A stretch of 34,055 nt of DNA from an uncultured Roseburia sp. (GTDB taxonomy: Bacteria > Bacillota > Clostridia > Lachnospirales > Lachnospiraceae): NCBI GenBank assembly GCA_947647505.1, contig CANSKO010000024.1, positions 1-34,055 on the forward strand. The letters run 5' to 3'. How positions within the stretch are numbered: the first letter of the stretch is position 1; each line of letters starts with the position of its first letter. This document shows, one piece after another, positions 7,631 through 16,068 of this stretch. The translations under genes were made by a program, and so were the position numbers. Under the pieces are notes generated by a model. The model was given only the letters and a program-made list of their open reading frames with translations. It was not told where the DNA came from and did no database searches.

Positions 7631-9034
7631 ATGGCAGTATACAAATGCAGCGTCTGCGGCGCGGTGTTTGACGAAGAACGGGAAGGGAAGAAGCTTTCCG
7701 AGCTGGACGGCTGTCCGGTTTGCAGACAGCCGATTTCCAGATTTGAAAAGGTTAAGGAGGAGGAAACGCAGCAGAAGGCGGCGTATGAAGGCGCGCTTTC
7801 GTACGATCCACAGTATGCAAGGCAGGATGCGAACAGTCGTTATATGGAGGAAATCCATGAAATGGCCGTTACGGGAAAGAGCATTGACGGAGCGATGGGA
7901 ACACAGAGGGCGATGCCGGGCTGGGATGATGTGTATTTTCTTGGCGCACAGCTGAATCCGCCGCCGCTTTTGGATTCGGAGCCGGTCGAGACAAGAACGG
8001 TGATCGGAAGGCATGCCAGACGGCCAATGGTTCTGGAGCATCCGGTATACATATCGCATATGTCGTTTGGCGCGCTTTCGCGGGAGATCAAGGTGGCGCT
8101 GGCAAAGGGAAGCGCAATGGCGAAGACGGCTATGTGCAGCGGGGAAGGCGGGATTCTTCCGGAAGAGAAAGAAGCGGCGTATCGCTATATTTTTGAATAT
8201 ATACCGAATAAATACAGCGTGACAGATGAGAATTTAACGTCTTCCGACGCAATTGAAATTAAGATCGGACAGGGCACAAAGCCGGGGATGGGAGGCCATC
8301 TGCCGGGAGAAAAAGTGACGTCTGAGATTGCTGCGCTCAGAGGAAAAAAGGTGGGAGAAGAGATTCAAAGCCCGAGCAGGTTTGCAGAACTTGGCACAAA
8401 AGAAGATTTAAAGAAAATGGTGGATATGCTCAGGGAACGTTCGGACGGCAGACCGATTGGCATTAAGATCGCAGCGGGAAGGATTGAACGGGATCTGGAA
8501 TATTGCGTGTTTGCAAAGCCGGATTTTATTACGATTGACGGACGCGGCGGCGCAACCGGCTCCAGTCCGCTGCTGCTTCGGGAATCCACATCTGTGCCGA
8601 CACTGTTTGCGCTGCACCGGGCGAGAAACTATCTGGACAGGGCGGGCGCGGATATTGCGCTTGTGATTACAGGAGGGCTTCGGGTATCTTCCGATTTTGC
8701 CAAAGCGCTTGCGATGGGGGCGGATGCAGTCGCGATTGCCAGCGCGGGCCTGATTGCGGCAGCCTGCCAGCAGTACCGGATTTGCGGAACGGGCAATTGT
8801 CCGGTCGGCATTGCAACGCAGGACCCCAAGCTTCGGAAGCGGCTGCACGTGGATGCAGCGGCGCAGAGGGTTGCAAATTTTCTGAACGTATCGCGAAATG
8901 AGCTGAAAACATTTGCAAGGATTACAGGACATGCGTCGGTGCATGACCTGAAGGTGGAAGATCTGGTTACATGGAACAGGGAAATTGCCGAGTATACGGA
9001 TATACCGCATGCGGGCAAGGCATGGGATCAATAA
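7631..9034 (+). CDS. Rubredoxin-like domain fused to FMN-binding glutamate synthase-like domain
   Basis: This 467-residue protein has an N-terminal rubredoxin-like knuckle pair (Cys6/Cys9 and Cys28/Cys31 in YKCSVCG and GCPVC). A full FMN-binding, GltB-type central domain follows. The glutamate synthase 3Fe-4S pattern C-x5-C-x4-C is present at Cys379/385/390, ending CPVGIATQ, and GQGTKPGMGGHLPG is a strong family signature. There is no glutaminase domain, so it is not a complete glutamate synthase. Start ATG 7631 follows GGGAGGAAG; a possible upstream start at 7586 would overlap perR. Position between perR and rubrerythrin and the shared Per box suggest an electron-transfer or redox role, perhaps passing electrons to rubrerythrin, but the substrate is unknown. 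Confidence 0.88.
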   Translation: MAVYKCSVCGAVFDEEREGKKLSELDGCPVCRQPISRFEKVKEEETQQKAAYEGALSYDPQYARQDANSRYMEEIHEMAVTGKSIDGAMGTQRAMPGWDDVYFLGAQLNPPPLLDSEPVETRTVIGRHARRPMVLEHPVYISHMSFGALSREIKVALAKGSAMAKTAMCSGEGGILPEEKEAAYRYIFEYIPNKYSVTDENLTSSDAIEIKIGQGTKPGMGGHLPGEKVTSEIAALRGKKVGEEIQSPSRFAELGTKEDLKKMVDMLRERSDGRPIGIKIAAGRIERDLEYCVFAKPDFITIDGRGGATGSSPLLLRESTSVPTLFALHRARNYLDRAGADIALVITGGLRVSSDFAKALAMGADAVAIASAGLIAAACQQYRICGTGNCPVGIATQDPKLRKRLHVDAAAQRVANFLNVSRNELKTFARITGHASVHDLKVEDLVTWNREIAEYTDIPHAGKAWDQ

Positions 9035-9055
9035 AAATAACAGGAGGAACTTATC

Positions 9056-9598
9056 ATGGGAAACAATCGTTACGAAGGAACACAGACGGAGAAGAATTTA
9101 ATGGCGGCATTTGCCGGAGAGTCCGGAGCGAGGAATAAATATACCTACTTCGCGTCTAAGGCGAAAAAAGAAGGCTATGAGCAGATTGCGGCTCTGTTTT
9201 TAAAAACGGCGGATAATGAAAAAGAGCATGCCAAAATGTGGTTCAAGGAGTTGAACGGCATTGGAAGCACGGCGGAGAATCTGTCGGAGGCGGCAAACGG
9301 CGAGAATTACGAGTGGACGGATATGTACGAAGGGTTTGCAAAAACGGCGGAAGAAGAGGGCTTTTCGGAGCTTGCCGCAAAATTTCGGATGGTGGCTGAG
9401 ATTGAAAAGCATCACGAAGAGCGTTATCGCGCGCTTTTGAAAAATGTCGAAATGCAGGAGGTATTTCAAAAGAGTGAAGTGAAGGTCTGGGAATGCCGTA
9501 ACTGCGGTCATATTATCGTCGGAACGTCTGCCCCGGAAATTTGTCCGGTCTGTGCGCATCCGCAGGCGTATTTTGAGGTTCACGCTGAAAATTATTAA
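9056..9598 (+). CDS. rbr: Rubrerythrin
   Basis: This 180-residue protein has the classic two parts. The ferritin-like di-iron four-helix bundle carries [21 protein letters not shown] and [11 protein letters not shown]. The C-terminal rubredoxin domain has Cys147/150 and Cys163/166. Rubrerythrin reduces hydrogen peroxide to water using electrons from NAD(P)H-linked redox partners, protecting anaerobes from oxygen. It is the last gene of the perR operon, 21 bases after the rubredoxin/GltB-like gene, with AGGAGG at 9041-9046, and is followed by a terminator. Confidence 0.97.
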   Translation: MGNNRYEGTQTEKNLMAAFAGESGARNKYTYFASKAKKEGYEQIAALFLKTADNEKEHAKMWFKELNGIGSTAENLSEAANGENYEWTDMYEGFAKTAEEEGFSELAAKFRMVAEIEKHHEERYRALLKNVEMQEVFQKSEVKVWECRNCGHIIVGTSAPEICPVCAHPQAYFEVHAENY

Positions 9599-9663
9599 TG
9601 CATATCTGCGATATAAAACCGTGCTTCTCTTTTGTGCGGAGCGTATGGAAATGAAACGCGTCA

Positions 9664-9696
9664 GACGCAGCTCATCCTGGATGGGCTGCGTCTTTT
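9664..9696 (+). terminator. Terminator of the perR operon
   Basis: GACGCAGC (9664-9671) pairs with GCTGCGTC (9685-9692), extended inward by CATCC/GGATG, and a T-run reaches 9696. It is a textbook intrinsic terminator about 65 bases after rbr. Confidence 0.85.
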
Positions 9697-9755
9697 TGCA
9701 GGATTGGACAGGATGGCTCTGTGCGGAATTTTTCCTGAAAGGCTTTTAAATAGGG

Positions 9756-9784
9756 TTGACATTTCTGTCTATTGGTTGTAGACT
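9756..9784 (+). promoter_or_regulatory. Promoter of the BlaI/M56 pair
   Basis: TTGACA (9756-9761), 17 bases, TAGACT (9779-9784). The operator palindrome begins two bases after the -10 element and covers the expected start site. Confidence 0.75.
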
Positions 9785-9786
9785 GA

Positions 9787-9813
9787 TACTAGTCTATATA
9801 GTATAGACTAGTA
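9787..9813. promoter_or_regulatory. Palindromic BlaI-type operator
   Basis: TACTAGTCTATA (9787-9798) and TATAGACTAGTA (9802-9813) form a perfect 12-bp inverted repeat around TAG. BlaI/MecI/CopY repressors bind dyads of this size over the start site of their own operon, and the next gene encodes such a repressor. Autorepression is the natural reading. Confidence 0.75.
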
Positions 9814-9901
9814 CATCGTTGCGCAAATAACTACACCAACCACTTGCACACTCAGAAAAGCATTCTGCGTGATGGATCCAGTTATTTGTCGAACGATGTA
9901 C
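9811..9901 (+). promoter_or_regulatory. Nested stem-loop 5' UTR ahead of blaI
   Basis: Arms 9811-9832 and 9880-9901 pair over 19 of 22 positions (10 bp, a 3x3 internal loop, 9 bp). Inside, CACTCAGAA (9849-9857) pairs with TTCTGCGTG (9863-9871) with one mismatch around a five-base loop. The structure ends about 10 bases before the ribosome binding site GGAAGGAGG at 9909-9917. It matches no riboswitch I know. It could be a translational control element, an mRNA stabiliser, or a small inserted repeat. Confidence 0.6.
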
Positions 9902-9925
9902 TGAATTTGGAAGGAGGTTTTTATC

Positions 9926-10291
9926 ATGGAAGATTATACGCTGGGCGTGATTGAGAGCCGATTCGCGGACCTTGTATGGGCGCATGCGCCAATTGCTACG
10001 GGCGATTTGGTGAAGCTGTGTGAAAAAGAGCTGGGGTGGAAGCGGACGACGACGTATACGGTGCTGAAGAAATTTATTGCAAGAGGCATATTTGAAAACA
10101 GAAACAGCGTTGTCGTCGTATTAATGGAGCGGGAGGATTTTTACGCGAGGCAGAGCGAAGTGTATGTAGGACGTTCGTTTGGCGGATCACTGCCGGGCTT
10201 TCTGGCTGCATTTACTTCGAAAAAGAAATTATCCGAGAAAGAGATACAGGAAATTGAAGCAATTATCAACGAGGGAAGAGAGGAGAAGTGA
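9926..10291 (+). CDS. blaI: BlaI/MecI/CopY-family repressor
   Basis: This 121-residue protein has the family's N-terminal winged HTH (ESRFADLVWAHAPIATGDLV, then TTTYTVLKKFIARGI) and a helical C-terminal dimerisation segment. BlaI-type repressors bind palindromic operators and are removed when cleaved by a membrane peptidase of the BlaR1 type, encoded here 4 bases downstream. Its own operator lies at 9787-9813. No beta-lactamase or penicillin-binding protein gene is adjacent, so the regulated stress is unclear; it may act only on its own operon or on targets elsewhere. Confidence 0.88.
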   Translation: MEDYTLGVIESRFADLVWAHAPIATGDLVKLCEKELGWKRTTTYTVLKKFIARGIFENRNSVVVVLMEREDFYARQSEVYVGRSFGGSLPGFLAAFTSKKKLSEKEIQEIEAIINEGREEK

Positions 10292-10295
10292 TGCG

Positions 10296-11780
10296 ATGGA
10301 CGGTCGTTGGATGGAGTTTTTTATCTATGTTATAAACGCCGGCTATCAGGCGGGCATTGCCGTTTGTTTTGTTCTGCTGGCCAGAATGTTCCTGGGCTGG
10401 CTGCATCTGCCCAAATACAGAAGCCGTCTTTGGGCGATTCCGTTTGGGCGTCTGCTGTTTCCCATGCTTTTGCCGGCCAGCCGGTTTTGCGTCCTTCCGG
10501 TAAAGCCGATTTCAGAGGAGCTTTTCATTCCAAAGCCGGCAGAAGAAGCCGCCGCAAAATCCTTAGATCAGGCGGTGCAGTCTGTAGTTCCTGTTGTCGG
10601 GACGCAGCAGGGAGACAGTATGCAGCTTTGGATGACAATAGCATGCCGTATCTGGCTGGCCGGCATTGTGTTCTTTTTGCTGTATGCGGCGCTGGCGACT
10701 CTTTTTTTGAAATACAGGCTTCGCGCCAGCGTCAGGGAGTGCGGGAATATATACCTTGCGGACGGCATCGATTCTCCATTTGTTATGGGCGTATGCATGC
10801 CGCGCATCTATCTGCCGTCGGATCTTTCGGAAGAGGTGAAAGGGTATGTGATCCTGCATGAAAGGCAGCATATTGCGGAATCGGACCCCTTAAGGAAAAT
10901 CGTCGTGTATCTGCTGCTGGCCGTTTACTGGTTTCATCCGCTTTTGTGGGTAGCGTATTTTTATTTTAATAAGGATATGGAGCATGCCTGTGACGAAGCG
11001 GTGACAAAGTCAGAATCCCTGTCGTTTCGCAGGCAATATGCGAAGGCGCTGCTGTCGTTATCCATAAAGGGAAGGAGAATGGCGCATGTGCCAATCGCAT
11101 GCTTTGAAGGAAGTCCAAAAGCAAGAATCCGGCACATTATGCACATCGGAACAACGCCTTTCTGGGTGACGGGCATTGGGATTTTCGTAGTGTTCGTGCT
11201 TGTTTTAGGCCTTTGGGCAAATCCTGTCGCGGAAACGTCGTTTCGGGAAAGAGAATTTTTGCGCCTGTCGCAGCAGGAGGAGGAAATAGAAGTGAAAGCG
11301 CCCGTCGTCGATTTGAGCGCGTCTGTAGGGGATGGCGTCCGGCTGTACTATGCCGATGCGCATAATATTTTGTTTGGAGGGAGCTTCGGACTGTTTGTAT
11401 ATGCAAAGCCGCAGCAGAAAATCGTTCGGGGGCTTGATGTGGCGTCCATTGGGTGCGGCCGCATGCAGGGAGAGGACGGCTGTGAAATTCGTGTGTCGCA
11501 GTTTGGAACAGAGGTCTATCTGCATCCGGCCAATTCGGATCAGATGTATGTCTGGTGCGTTGAGGAAAATACGCTGGATCTTATAGCGTATGATCTGGAA
11601 GGAACCGGAATGTATCAGGGGATTCGCAAAGACGGCGCGGAGGCCTTGTTTAAAGAGCGCGGTCAGGAGGCGCTTTGCAGCATTTCTTACGAAGATACGA
11701 TCGGAAGCGTTTCGTGGTCTGAACAGGGAAGGAAGCGGCGGTTTTTTTCGGACGATGGGACGGAAGCGGATAAAAATTAA
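10296..11780 (+). CDS. M56-family (BlaR1-like) membrane metallopeptidase
   Basis: This 494-residue protein has N-terminal membrane segments, a second hydrophobic pair near residues 115-130, then HERQH at 188-192, the HExxH zinc site of peptidase family M56. EHACDEAV downstream supplies the further zinc ligand region. One more membrane helix (FWVTGIGIFVVFVLVLGLW, about 290-310) leads to an outer C-terminal domain of about 180 residues. That domain is not the penicillin-binding sensor of BlaR1/MecR1; I see no SxxK/KTG set. The sensed ligand is therefore unknown. ATG 10296 follows AGGAGA at 10281-10286 and lies just after the blaI stop; a longer upstream reading would overlap blaI by over 100 bases. 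Family knowledge: such proteins cleave or trigger cleavage of the partner repressor. Confidence 0.85.
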   Translation: MDGRWMEFFIYVINAGYQAGIAVCFVLLARMFLGWLHLPKYRSRLWAIPFGRLLFPMLLPASRFCVLPVKPISEELFIPKPAEEAAAKSLDQAVQSVVPVVGTQQGDSMQLWMTIACRIWLAGIVFFLLYAALATLFLKYRLRASVRECGNIYLADGIDSPFVMGVCMPRIYLPSDLSEEVKGYVILHERQHIAESDPLRKIVVYLLLAVYWFHPLLWVAYFYFNKDMEHACDEAVTKSESLSFRRQYAKALLSLSIKGRRMAHVPIACFEGSPKARIRHIMHIGTTPFWVTGIGIFVVFVLVLGLWANPVAETSFREREFLRLSQQEEEIEVKAPVVDLSASVGDGVRLYYADAHNILFGGSFGLFVYAKPQQKIVRGLDVASIGCGRMQGEDGCEIRVSQFGTEVYLHPANSDQMYVWCVEENTLDLIAYDLEGTGMYQGIRKDGAEALFKERGQEALCSISYEDTIGSVSWSEQGRKRRFFSDDGTEADKN

Positions 11781-11863
11781 CGGTATTTTAACGTTTTTTG
11801 TTTCAATTTATGGGAAGAATGTGTTACCATCCTCTTAGAAGCGTATCAAAAGAGGTGTTTTGC

Positions 11864-13528
11864 ATGAATTTGTATCTTCTGCTGGCGGCCGTCGTGATTA
11901 TTGTCTGCGTGCTTTGCAATCGTATTTCAAGCAGGTTTGGAATCCCGATGCTGCTTGCGTTTATTCTGCTTGGCATGGCGTTTGGATCGGATGGCATTTT
12001 ACATATTCCGTTTGAAGATTTTAAAATGGCGGAGCAGATTTGTTCGGTGGCTCTGATTTTCATTATGTTTTACGGAGGCTTTGGGACGAAATGGAGCGCG
12101 GCAAAGCCCGTTATAGGGCGGGCCGTGCTGCTGTCTACGGCCGGCGTTGCGCTGACGGCATTGTTTACGGGCCTGTTTTGTCATTTTGCGCTGCATATGG
12201 AGTTTGGCGAGAGCTTTCTGATCGGTTCTCTGATCAGCTCTACGGACGCGGCTTCCGTGTTTTCTATTTTGCGTTCCAGAAGGCTGAATCTGAAATACCA
12301 TACGGCGTCGCTTTTGGAGGTGGAGAGCGGAAGCAACGATCCCTGCGCCTATATGCTGACGACAATGCTTCTGGCTGTTATGGGAGGAGGAGAGCTGCAC
12401 GCGGGCGCAATCGTTTTGTCCATAGCGGCACAGGTGGCGTTTGGACTTCTGGGAGGCGTTTTGGTGGCGTATGTGACGGTGAAGGCGCTTCGAACGTTCA
12501 AGCTGCATACGGAAGGCTTTGATACGGCCCTCGTGTTTGGCATGGCGCTGCTTTCGTACGCGCTTCCTTCCATGCTGGGAGGAAACGGTTATCTCTCCGT
12601 ATATATGTTTGGCATTTTACTTGGCAACAGCAAATTGAAAACGAAAAAGGCGCTCGTTCATTTTTTTGACGGGATAACGGGCCTGATGCAGATGCTGTTG
12701 TTTTTTCTGCTTGGACTGCTTGCGTTTCCGTCGCGCTTTCCCATGGTGGTTGGCATCGGCCTGGCAGTTGCGCTGTTTCTGACGTTTGTGGCGCGGCCCC
12801 TTGTGATTCTGGCGCTGCTTGGCCCGTTTCGCAGCAGGATAAATCAGCAGATTTTTCTGTCTGCGGCGGGGCTGCGTGGAGCGGCTTCGATCGTGTTTGC
12901 GATTATGGCCGTTACGCATCCTGCCATTATCCGCTACGATGTGTTTCATATTGTGTTTTTTATCGTGCTTTTTTCGATTCTGATACAGGGGACGCTGCTG
13001 CCGTTTGCGGCGCGCAAGCTGGATATGATTGATGAAAAAGAGGACGTTTTAAAAACGTTTACCGACTATGCGGAAGAGGCGCCGGTGCAGTTTATTGAGT
13101 TTCGTGTGAAGAAAAATCATCCGTGGGCGGGGAGCCTTGTAAAAGATATCTTGCTTCCGCCGGAAACGCTGCTTGTGCAGATTCGAAGAAAAGACAGCCA
13201 TGAAATGGTGACGCCGGATGGGAATACGATGTTAAACGAGGGGGATAAGATGGTCCTTAGCGCGCGGGCGAACGGCATTGCAAAAGACGTGGAGTTATCG
13301 GAGCTTTTGCTGTCGGAGGGGCATGCATGGATTGGGAAACGGATATCGGAAATCGATCTGGAGCCGGGCCGCCTTGTGGTTATGGCGCTGCGGGGAGAGG
13401 ACGTGATTATTCCAAATGGCGGTACGCTGCTGCATGCGGGAGACATTCTGGTGATTAAGGAAGACTTTGCCATTGCGTCTGCGCCGTCGAAGGCGAATGG
13501 AATGCGTTTGGCCGGAAAAAAAGATTGA
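11864..13528 (+). CDS. CPA1-family K+/H+ antiporter with TrkA_C domains
   Basis: This 554-residue protein starts with about 12 hydrophobic segments of the Na+/H+ exchanger fold, with SSTDAASVFSIL and LLEVESGSNDP marking the ion-binding core and GLRGAASIVFA later. After residue about 400 there are two RCK_C/TrkA_C-like modules (EFRVKKNHPWAG... and WIGKRISEIDL...LVVMALRGEDVIIPNG). This is the NhaP2/CvrA layout of potassium/proton antiporters, where the cytoplasmic part senses nucleotides. Start ATG 11864 follows AGAGGTG; an in-frame upstream ATG at 11798 lacks a ribosome binding site. It is probably a single-gene unit. Confidence 0.9.
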   Translation: MNLYLLLAAVVIIVCVLCNRISSRFGIPMLLAFILLGMAFGSDGILHIPFEDFKMAEQICSVALIFIMFYGGFGTKWSAAKPVIGRAVLLSTAGVALTALFTGLFCHFALHMEFGESFLIGSLISSTDAASVFSILRSRRLNLKYHTASLLEVESGSNDPCAYMLTTMLLAVMGGGELHAGAIVLSIAAQVAFGLLGGVLVAYVTVKALRTFKLHTEGFDTALVFGMALLSYALPSMLGGNGYLSVYMFGILLGNSKLKTKKALVHFFDGITGLMQMLLFFLLGLLAFPSRFPMVVGIGLAVALFLTFVARPLVILALLGPFRSRINQQIFLSAAGLRGAASIVFAIMAVTHPAIIRYDVFHIVFFIVLFSILIQGTLLPFAARKLDMIDEKEDVLKTFTDYAEEAPVQFIEFRVKKNHPWAGSLVKDILLPPETLLVQIRRKDSHEMVTPDGNTMLNEGDKMVLSARANGIAKDVELSELLLSEGHAWIGKRISEIDLEPGRLVVMALRGEDVIIPNGGTLLHAGDILVIKEDFAIASAPSKANGMRLAGKKD

Positions 13529-13553
13529 CGAATCTGTTTCGTTGTGCTATACT
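13525..13553 (+). promoter_or_regulatory. Promoter of the infC leader
   Basis: TTGACG (13525-13530), 17 bases, TATACT (13548-13553). The -35 overlaps the antiporter stop codon. Transcription would start near 13560 and run through the L20-type leader. Confidence 0.8.
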
Positions 13554-13559
13554 GCAATA

Positions 13560-13725
13560 GTTGTGAAAAACAAGCAGAGTATCCACTCTCACCTGAGCGC
13601 GAGCGGGCGACTTACGGTTTATAAATTCCAACGGCGTTTTTTGTCGTTTTTTGAATTTGATTGTGGATAGTCTTCTATCCACTTTTTTATATGCAGGACA
13701 TTATTTATTTTGGAGGTGCAAAACT
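13560..13725 (+). ncRNA. L20-type ribosomal protein leader with alternative terminator and antiterminator
   Basis: The 5' UTR of infC-rpmI-rplT matches the Firmicutes L20 leader by position and form. TATCCAC at 13580-13586 can pair with GTGGATA at 13663-13669, and the same GTGGATA is the left arm of the terminator hairpin. The two folds exclude each other. Family knowledge: excess L20 binds the leader and favours termination, balancing IF3, L35 and L20 synthesis. A covariance search with the L20 leader model would settle it. Confidence 0.75.
13663..13688 (+). terminator. Attenuator terminator in the infC leader
   Basis: GTGGATAG (13663-13670), loop TCTT, CTATCCAC (13675-13682), then six T's. 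It is a perfect 8-bp stem 38 bases upstream of the infC start and forms the off state of the leader. Confidence 0.88.
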
Positions 13726-14232
13726 ATTAGCGAATTAATGATTAATGAACAGATCAGAGACAGGGAGATTCGTCTGATCGGGGTAAACGGGGAACAGCTT
13801 GGCATTATGTCATCCAGAGAGGCGATGAAACTGGCCGAAGAAGAAAATCTGGACCTGGTCAAGATAGCTCCCACTGCAAAGCCGCCTGTATGCAAGATTA
13901 TTGACTATGGGAAATACCGGTACGAGCTGGCGAGAAAAGAGAAGGAAGCCAGAAAAAAGCAGAAAGTTGTCGAAGTCAAGGAAATTCGTATGTCACCCAA
14001 TATTGAATCGAATGATTTGAACACCAAAATGAATGCGGCGAAGAAGTTCCTTGAAAAAGGGAATAAAGTGAAAGTCACGCTGCGTTTTCGCGGCCGTGAG
14101 ATGGCGCATATGCAGAGCAGCAGGCATATTCTGGATGATTTTGCGGAAAGCCTTGCAGATACCGCAGTTGTAGAAAAGGCGCCAAAGATAGAAGGCAGGA
14201 GCATCAGCATGGTGCTGACAGAGAAAAAATAG
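13726..14232 (+). CDS. infC: Translation initiation factor IF-3, ATT start
   Basis: This protein has 168 residues if started at ATT 13726. IF-3 binds the 30S subunit and checks the start codon. The N domain ([15 protein letters not shown], then [33 protein letters not shown]) and the C domain ([17 protein letters not shown]) are complete. GGAGGTG at 13712-13718 lies 7 bases before ATT and about 20 bases before the next in-frame ATG at 13738, so the rare ATT start is preferred. An AUU start is the known basis of IF-3 autoregulation in many bacteria. The gene leads the operon infC-rpmI-rplT. Confidence 0.93.
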   Translation: MSELMINEQIRDREIRLIGVNGEQLGIMSSREAMKLAEEENLDLVKIAPTAKPPVCKIIDYGKYRYELARKEKEARKKQKVVEVKEIRMSPNIESNDLNTKMNAAKKFLEKGNKVKVTLRFRGREMAHMQSSRHILDDFAESLADTAVVEKAPKIEGRSISMVLTEKK

Positions 14233-14254
14233 CATATTAAGGAGGAAATATATT

Positions 14255-14452
14255 ATGCCAAAAATGAAAACAAAAAGAGCGGCAGCAAAACGCTTCAAAG
14301 CGACGGGAACGGGAAAGTTAAAAAGGAATAAAGCGTATAAGAGCCATATTCTTACAAAGAAAAGCCCGAAGACCAAGCGGAATCTCAGAAAATCTACGAT
14401 AACGGATTCATCCAATGAAAAGATGATGAAAAAGATTTTACCGTATTTATAA
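14255..14452 (+). CDS. rpmI: 50S ribosomal protein L35
   Basis: This is a 65-residue, very basic protein with the L35 signature [20 protein letters not shown] at the N terminus and the expected length. It lies 22 bases after infC with AAGGAGGA as ribosome binding site, in the conserved infC-rpmI-rplT order. Its expression is expected to follow the upstream leader. Confidence 0.98.
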   Translation: MPKMKTKRAAAKRFKATGTGKLKRNKAYKSHILTKKSPKTKRNLRKSTITDSSNEKMMKKILPYL

Positions 14453-14476
14453 GAATCAGTGAAGGAGGAATAGACA

Positions 14477-14833
14477 ATGGCAAGAGTCAAAGGCGGTTTA
14501 AACGCTAAGAAGAGACATAAACGGGTTTTAAAACTGGCGAAGGGTTACAGAGGAGCCAGATCGAAGCAGTACAGAGTGGCAAAGCAGTCCGTGATGCGGG
14601 CGCTGGCAAGCTCTTACAGGGGCAGAAAAGAGAGAAAGCGTCAGTTCCGTAATCTGTGGATTGCGCGTATCAATGCCGCTGCAAGATTAAACGGCATCTC
14701 TTACAGCAAATTTATGTATGGACTGAAGCTGGCGGAGGTAGAGATCAACCGTAAAATGCTGGCGGAGATGGCGGTCAATGACGCCAAAGGCTTTGCTGAA
14801 TTAGCGGAACTTGCAAAGAGCAAGGTGGTTTAA
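14477..14833 (+). CDS. rplT: 50S ribosomal protein L20
   Basis: This 118-residue basic protein is full length for L20, with [20 protein letters not shown] at the start and [17 protein letters not shown] [17 protein letters not shown] in the middle. L20 is needed early in 50S assembly and is the usual ligand of the leader upstream of infC. It is the last gene of the operon, with a terminator 20 bases after it. Confidence 0.98.
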   Translation: MARVKGGLNAKKRHKRVLKLAKGYRGARSKQYRVAKQSVMRALASSYRGRKERKRQFRNLWIARINAAARLNGISYSKFMYGLKLAEVEINRKMLAEMAVNDAKGFAELAELAKSKVV

Positions 14834-14852
14834 ACAGACAGAAAAGGACAGG

Positions 14853-14878
14853 CTCCCGGATTTTCCGGGAGTTTTTTT
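14853..14878 (+). terminator. Terminator after rplT
   Basis: CTCCCGGA (14853-14860), loop TTT, TCCGGGAG (14864-14871), then seven T's. It is a strong intrinsic terminator. Confidence 0.93.
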
Positions 14879-14917
14879 ATTGGAAAAGAAATGTATGATT
14901 TTTATCGAAATAAATGT

Positions 14918-14945
14918 TTGAAACGCAGGTAAAAAGTGGTATGAT
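14918..14945 (+). promoter_or_regulatory. galE promoter
   Basis: TTGAAA (14918-14923), 16 bases, TATGAT (14940-14945). A second TATAAT at 14951-14956 lacks a good -35. AAGGAGGA at 14960-14967 is the ribosome binding site. Confidence 0.6.
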
Positions 14946-14974
14946 ACTGGTATAATCGAAAGGAGGAACATGCA

Positions 14975-15991
14975 ATGGCAATATTAGTAACAGGCGGCGC
15001 CGGATACATTGGCAGCCATACCTGCGTAGAACTGTTAAACGAAGGATATGAGGTTGTGGTATTGGACAACCTTTCCAATTCCAGCGAGAAATCCTTAGAA
15101 CGCGTAAAGCAGATTACCGGAAAAGAAGTGAAATTTTACAAAGGGGACATTCTGGATCGTGATATTTTAAAGAAAATTCTGGAAACAGAACAGATCGAAA
15201 GCTGCATTCATTTCGCCGGATTAAAAGCGGTTGGCGAATCCGTGGAAAAACCATGGGAGTATTACAACAATAATATTGCGGGCACGTTGTCTTTGACGGA
15301 TGAGATGCGCAGGCACGGCTGCAAAAACATCATTTTCTCTTCTTCCGCGACGGTATATGGCGATCCGGCCATGATTCCGATTACGGAAGAATGTCCGAAA
15401 GGCGTCTGCACGAATCCCTATGGATGGTCAAAATCCATGCTGGAGCAGATTTTAAGCGACATGCAGAAGGCGGACCCGGAATGGAATGTTATTTTGCTGC
15501 GTTATTTCAATCCGATCGGCGCGCATAAGAGCGGTTTGATTGGCGAGAATCCAAACGGCATTCCAAATAATCTGATGCCCTATATTACGCAGGTTGCAGT
15601 CGGCAAGTTAAAAGAGCTTGGCGTATTTGGAGACGATTATGATACGCCGGATGGAACGGGCGTCAGGGATTACATCCATGTCGTGGATCTGGCGAAGGGC
15701 CATGTAAAGGCGATTCAGAAGCTGAAGGAAGACGTTGGGCTTGGCATCTATAATCTTGGAACGGGAACGGGCTACAGCGTGCTTGATATTGTAAAGAATT
15801 TTGAAGCGGCAAACGGTGTGAAAATTCCGTATGTCATCAAGCCAAGAAGAGCCGGAGACATTGCTACCTGCTATTCTGACGCAGCCAAAGCCAAAGAAGA
15901 GCTCGGATGGGTTGCGCAGTACGGCATCAAAGATATGTGCGCCGATTCCTGGAACTGGCAGAAGAACAATCCGAACGGTTATGAAGCGTAA
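14975..15991 (+). CDS. galE: UDP-glucose 4-epimerase
   Basis: This 338-residue short-chain dehydrogenase-type epimerase interconverts UDP-glucose and UDP-galactose with bound NAD+. The Rossmann motif GGAGYIGSH is at residues 7-15, and the catalytic pair is Tyr149 and Lys153 (YGWSK) with SSSATVYG providing the serine/threonine. Length and C-terminal [13 protein letters not shown] are typical of GalE. It stands alone, with no Leloir kinase or transferase next to it, so a role in supplying UDP-sugars for envelope polysaccharide is as likely as galactose use. Confidence 0.96.
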   Translation: MAILVTGGAGYIGSHTCVELLNEGYEVVVLDNLSNSSEKSLERVKQITGKEVKFYKGDILDRDILKKILETEQIESCIHFAGLKAVGESVEKPWEYYNNNIAGTLSLTDEMRRHGCKNIIFSSSATVYGDPAMIPITEECPKGVCTNPYGWSKSMLEQILSDMQKADPEWNVILLRYFNPIGAHKSGLIGENPNGIPNNLMPYITQVAVGKLKELGVFGDDYDTPDGTGVRDYIHVVDLAKGHVKAIQKLKEDVGLGIYNLGTGTGYSVLDIVKNFEAANGVKIPYVIKPRRAGDIATCYSDAAKAKEELGWVAQYGIKDMCADSWNWQKNNPNGYEA

Positions 15992-16025
15992 AATAAAAAA
16001 ATAAGTTAAAATTTGCAAAAAAGGC

Positions 16026-16054
16026 TTGCAATCTGAAATGGGATGTGCTATAGT
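16026..16054 (+). promoter_or_regulatory. tRNA-Glu promoter
   Basis: TTGCAA (16026-16031), 17 bases, TATAGT (16049-16054), placed 15 bases before the mature tRNA 5' end. It is a good match for a stable-RNA promoter. Confidence 0.75.
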
Positions 16055-16068
16055 AATAAACGGTTCTT

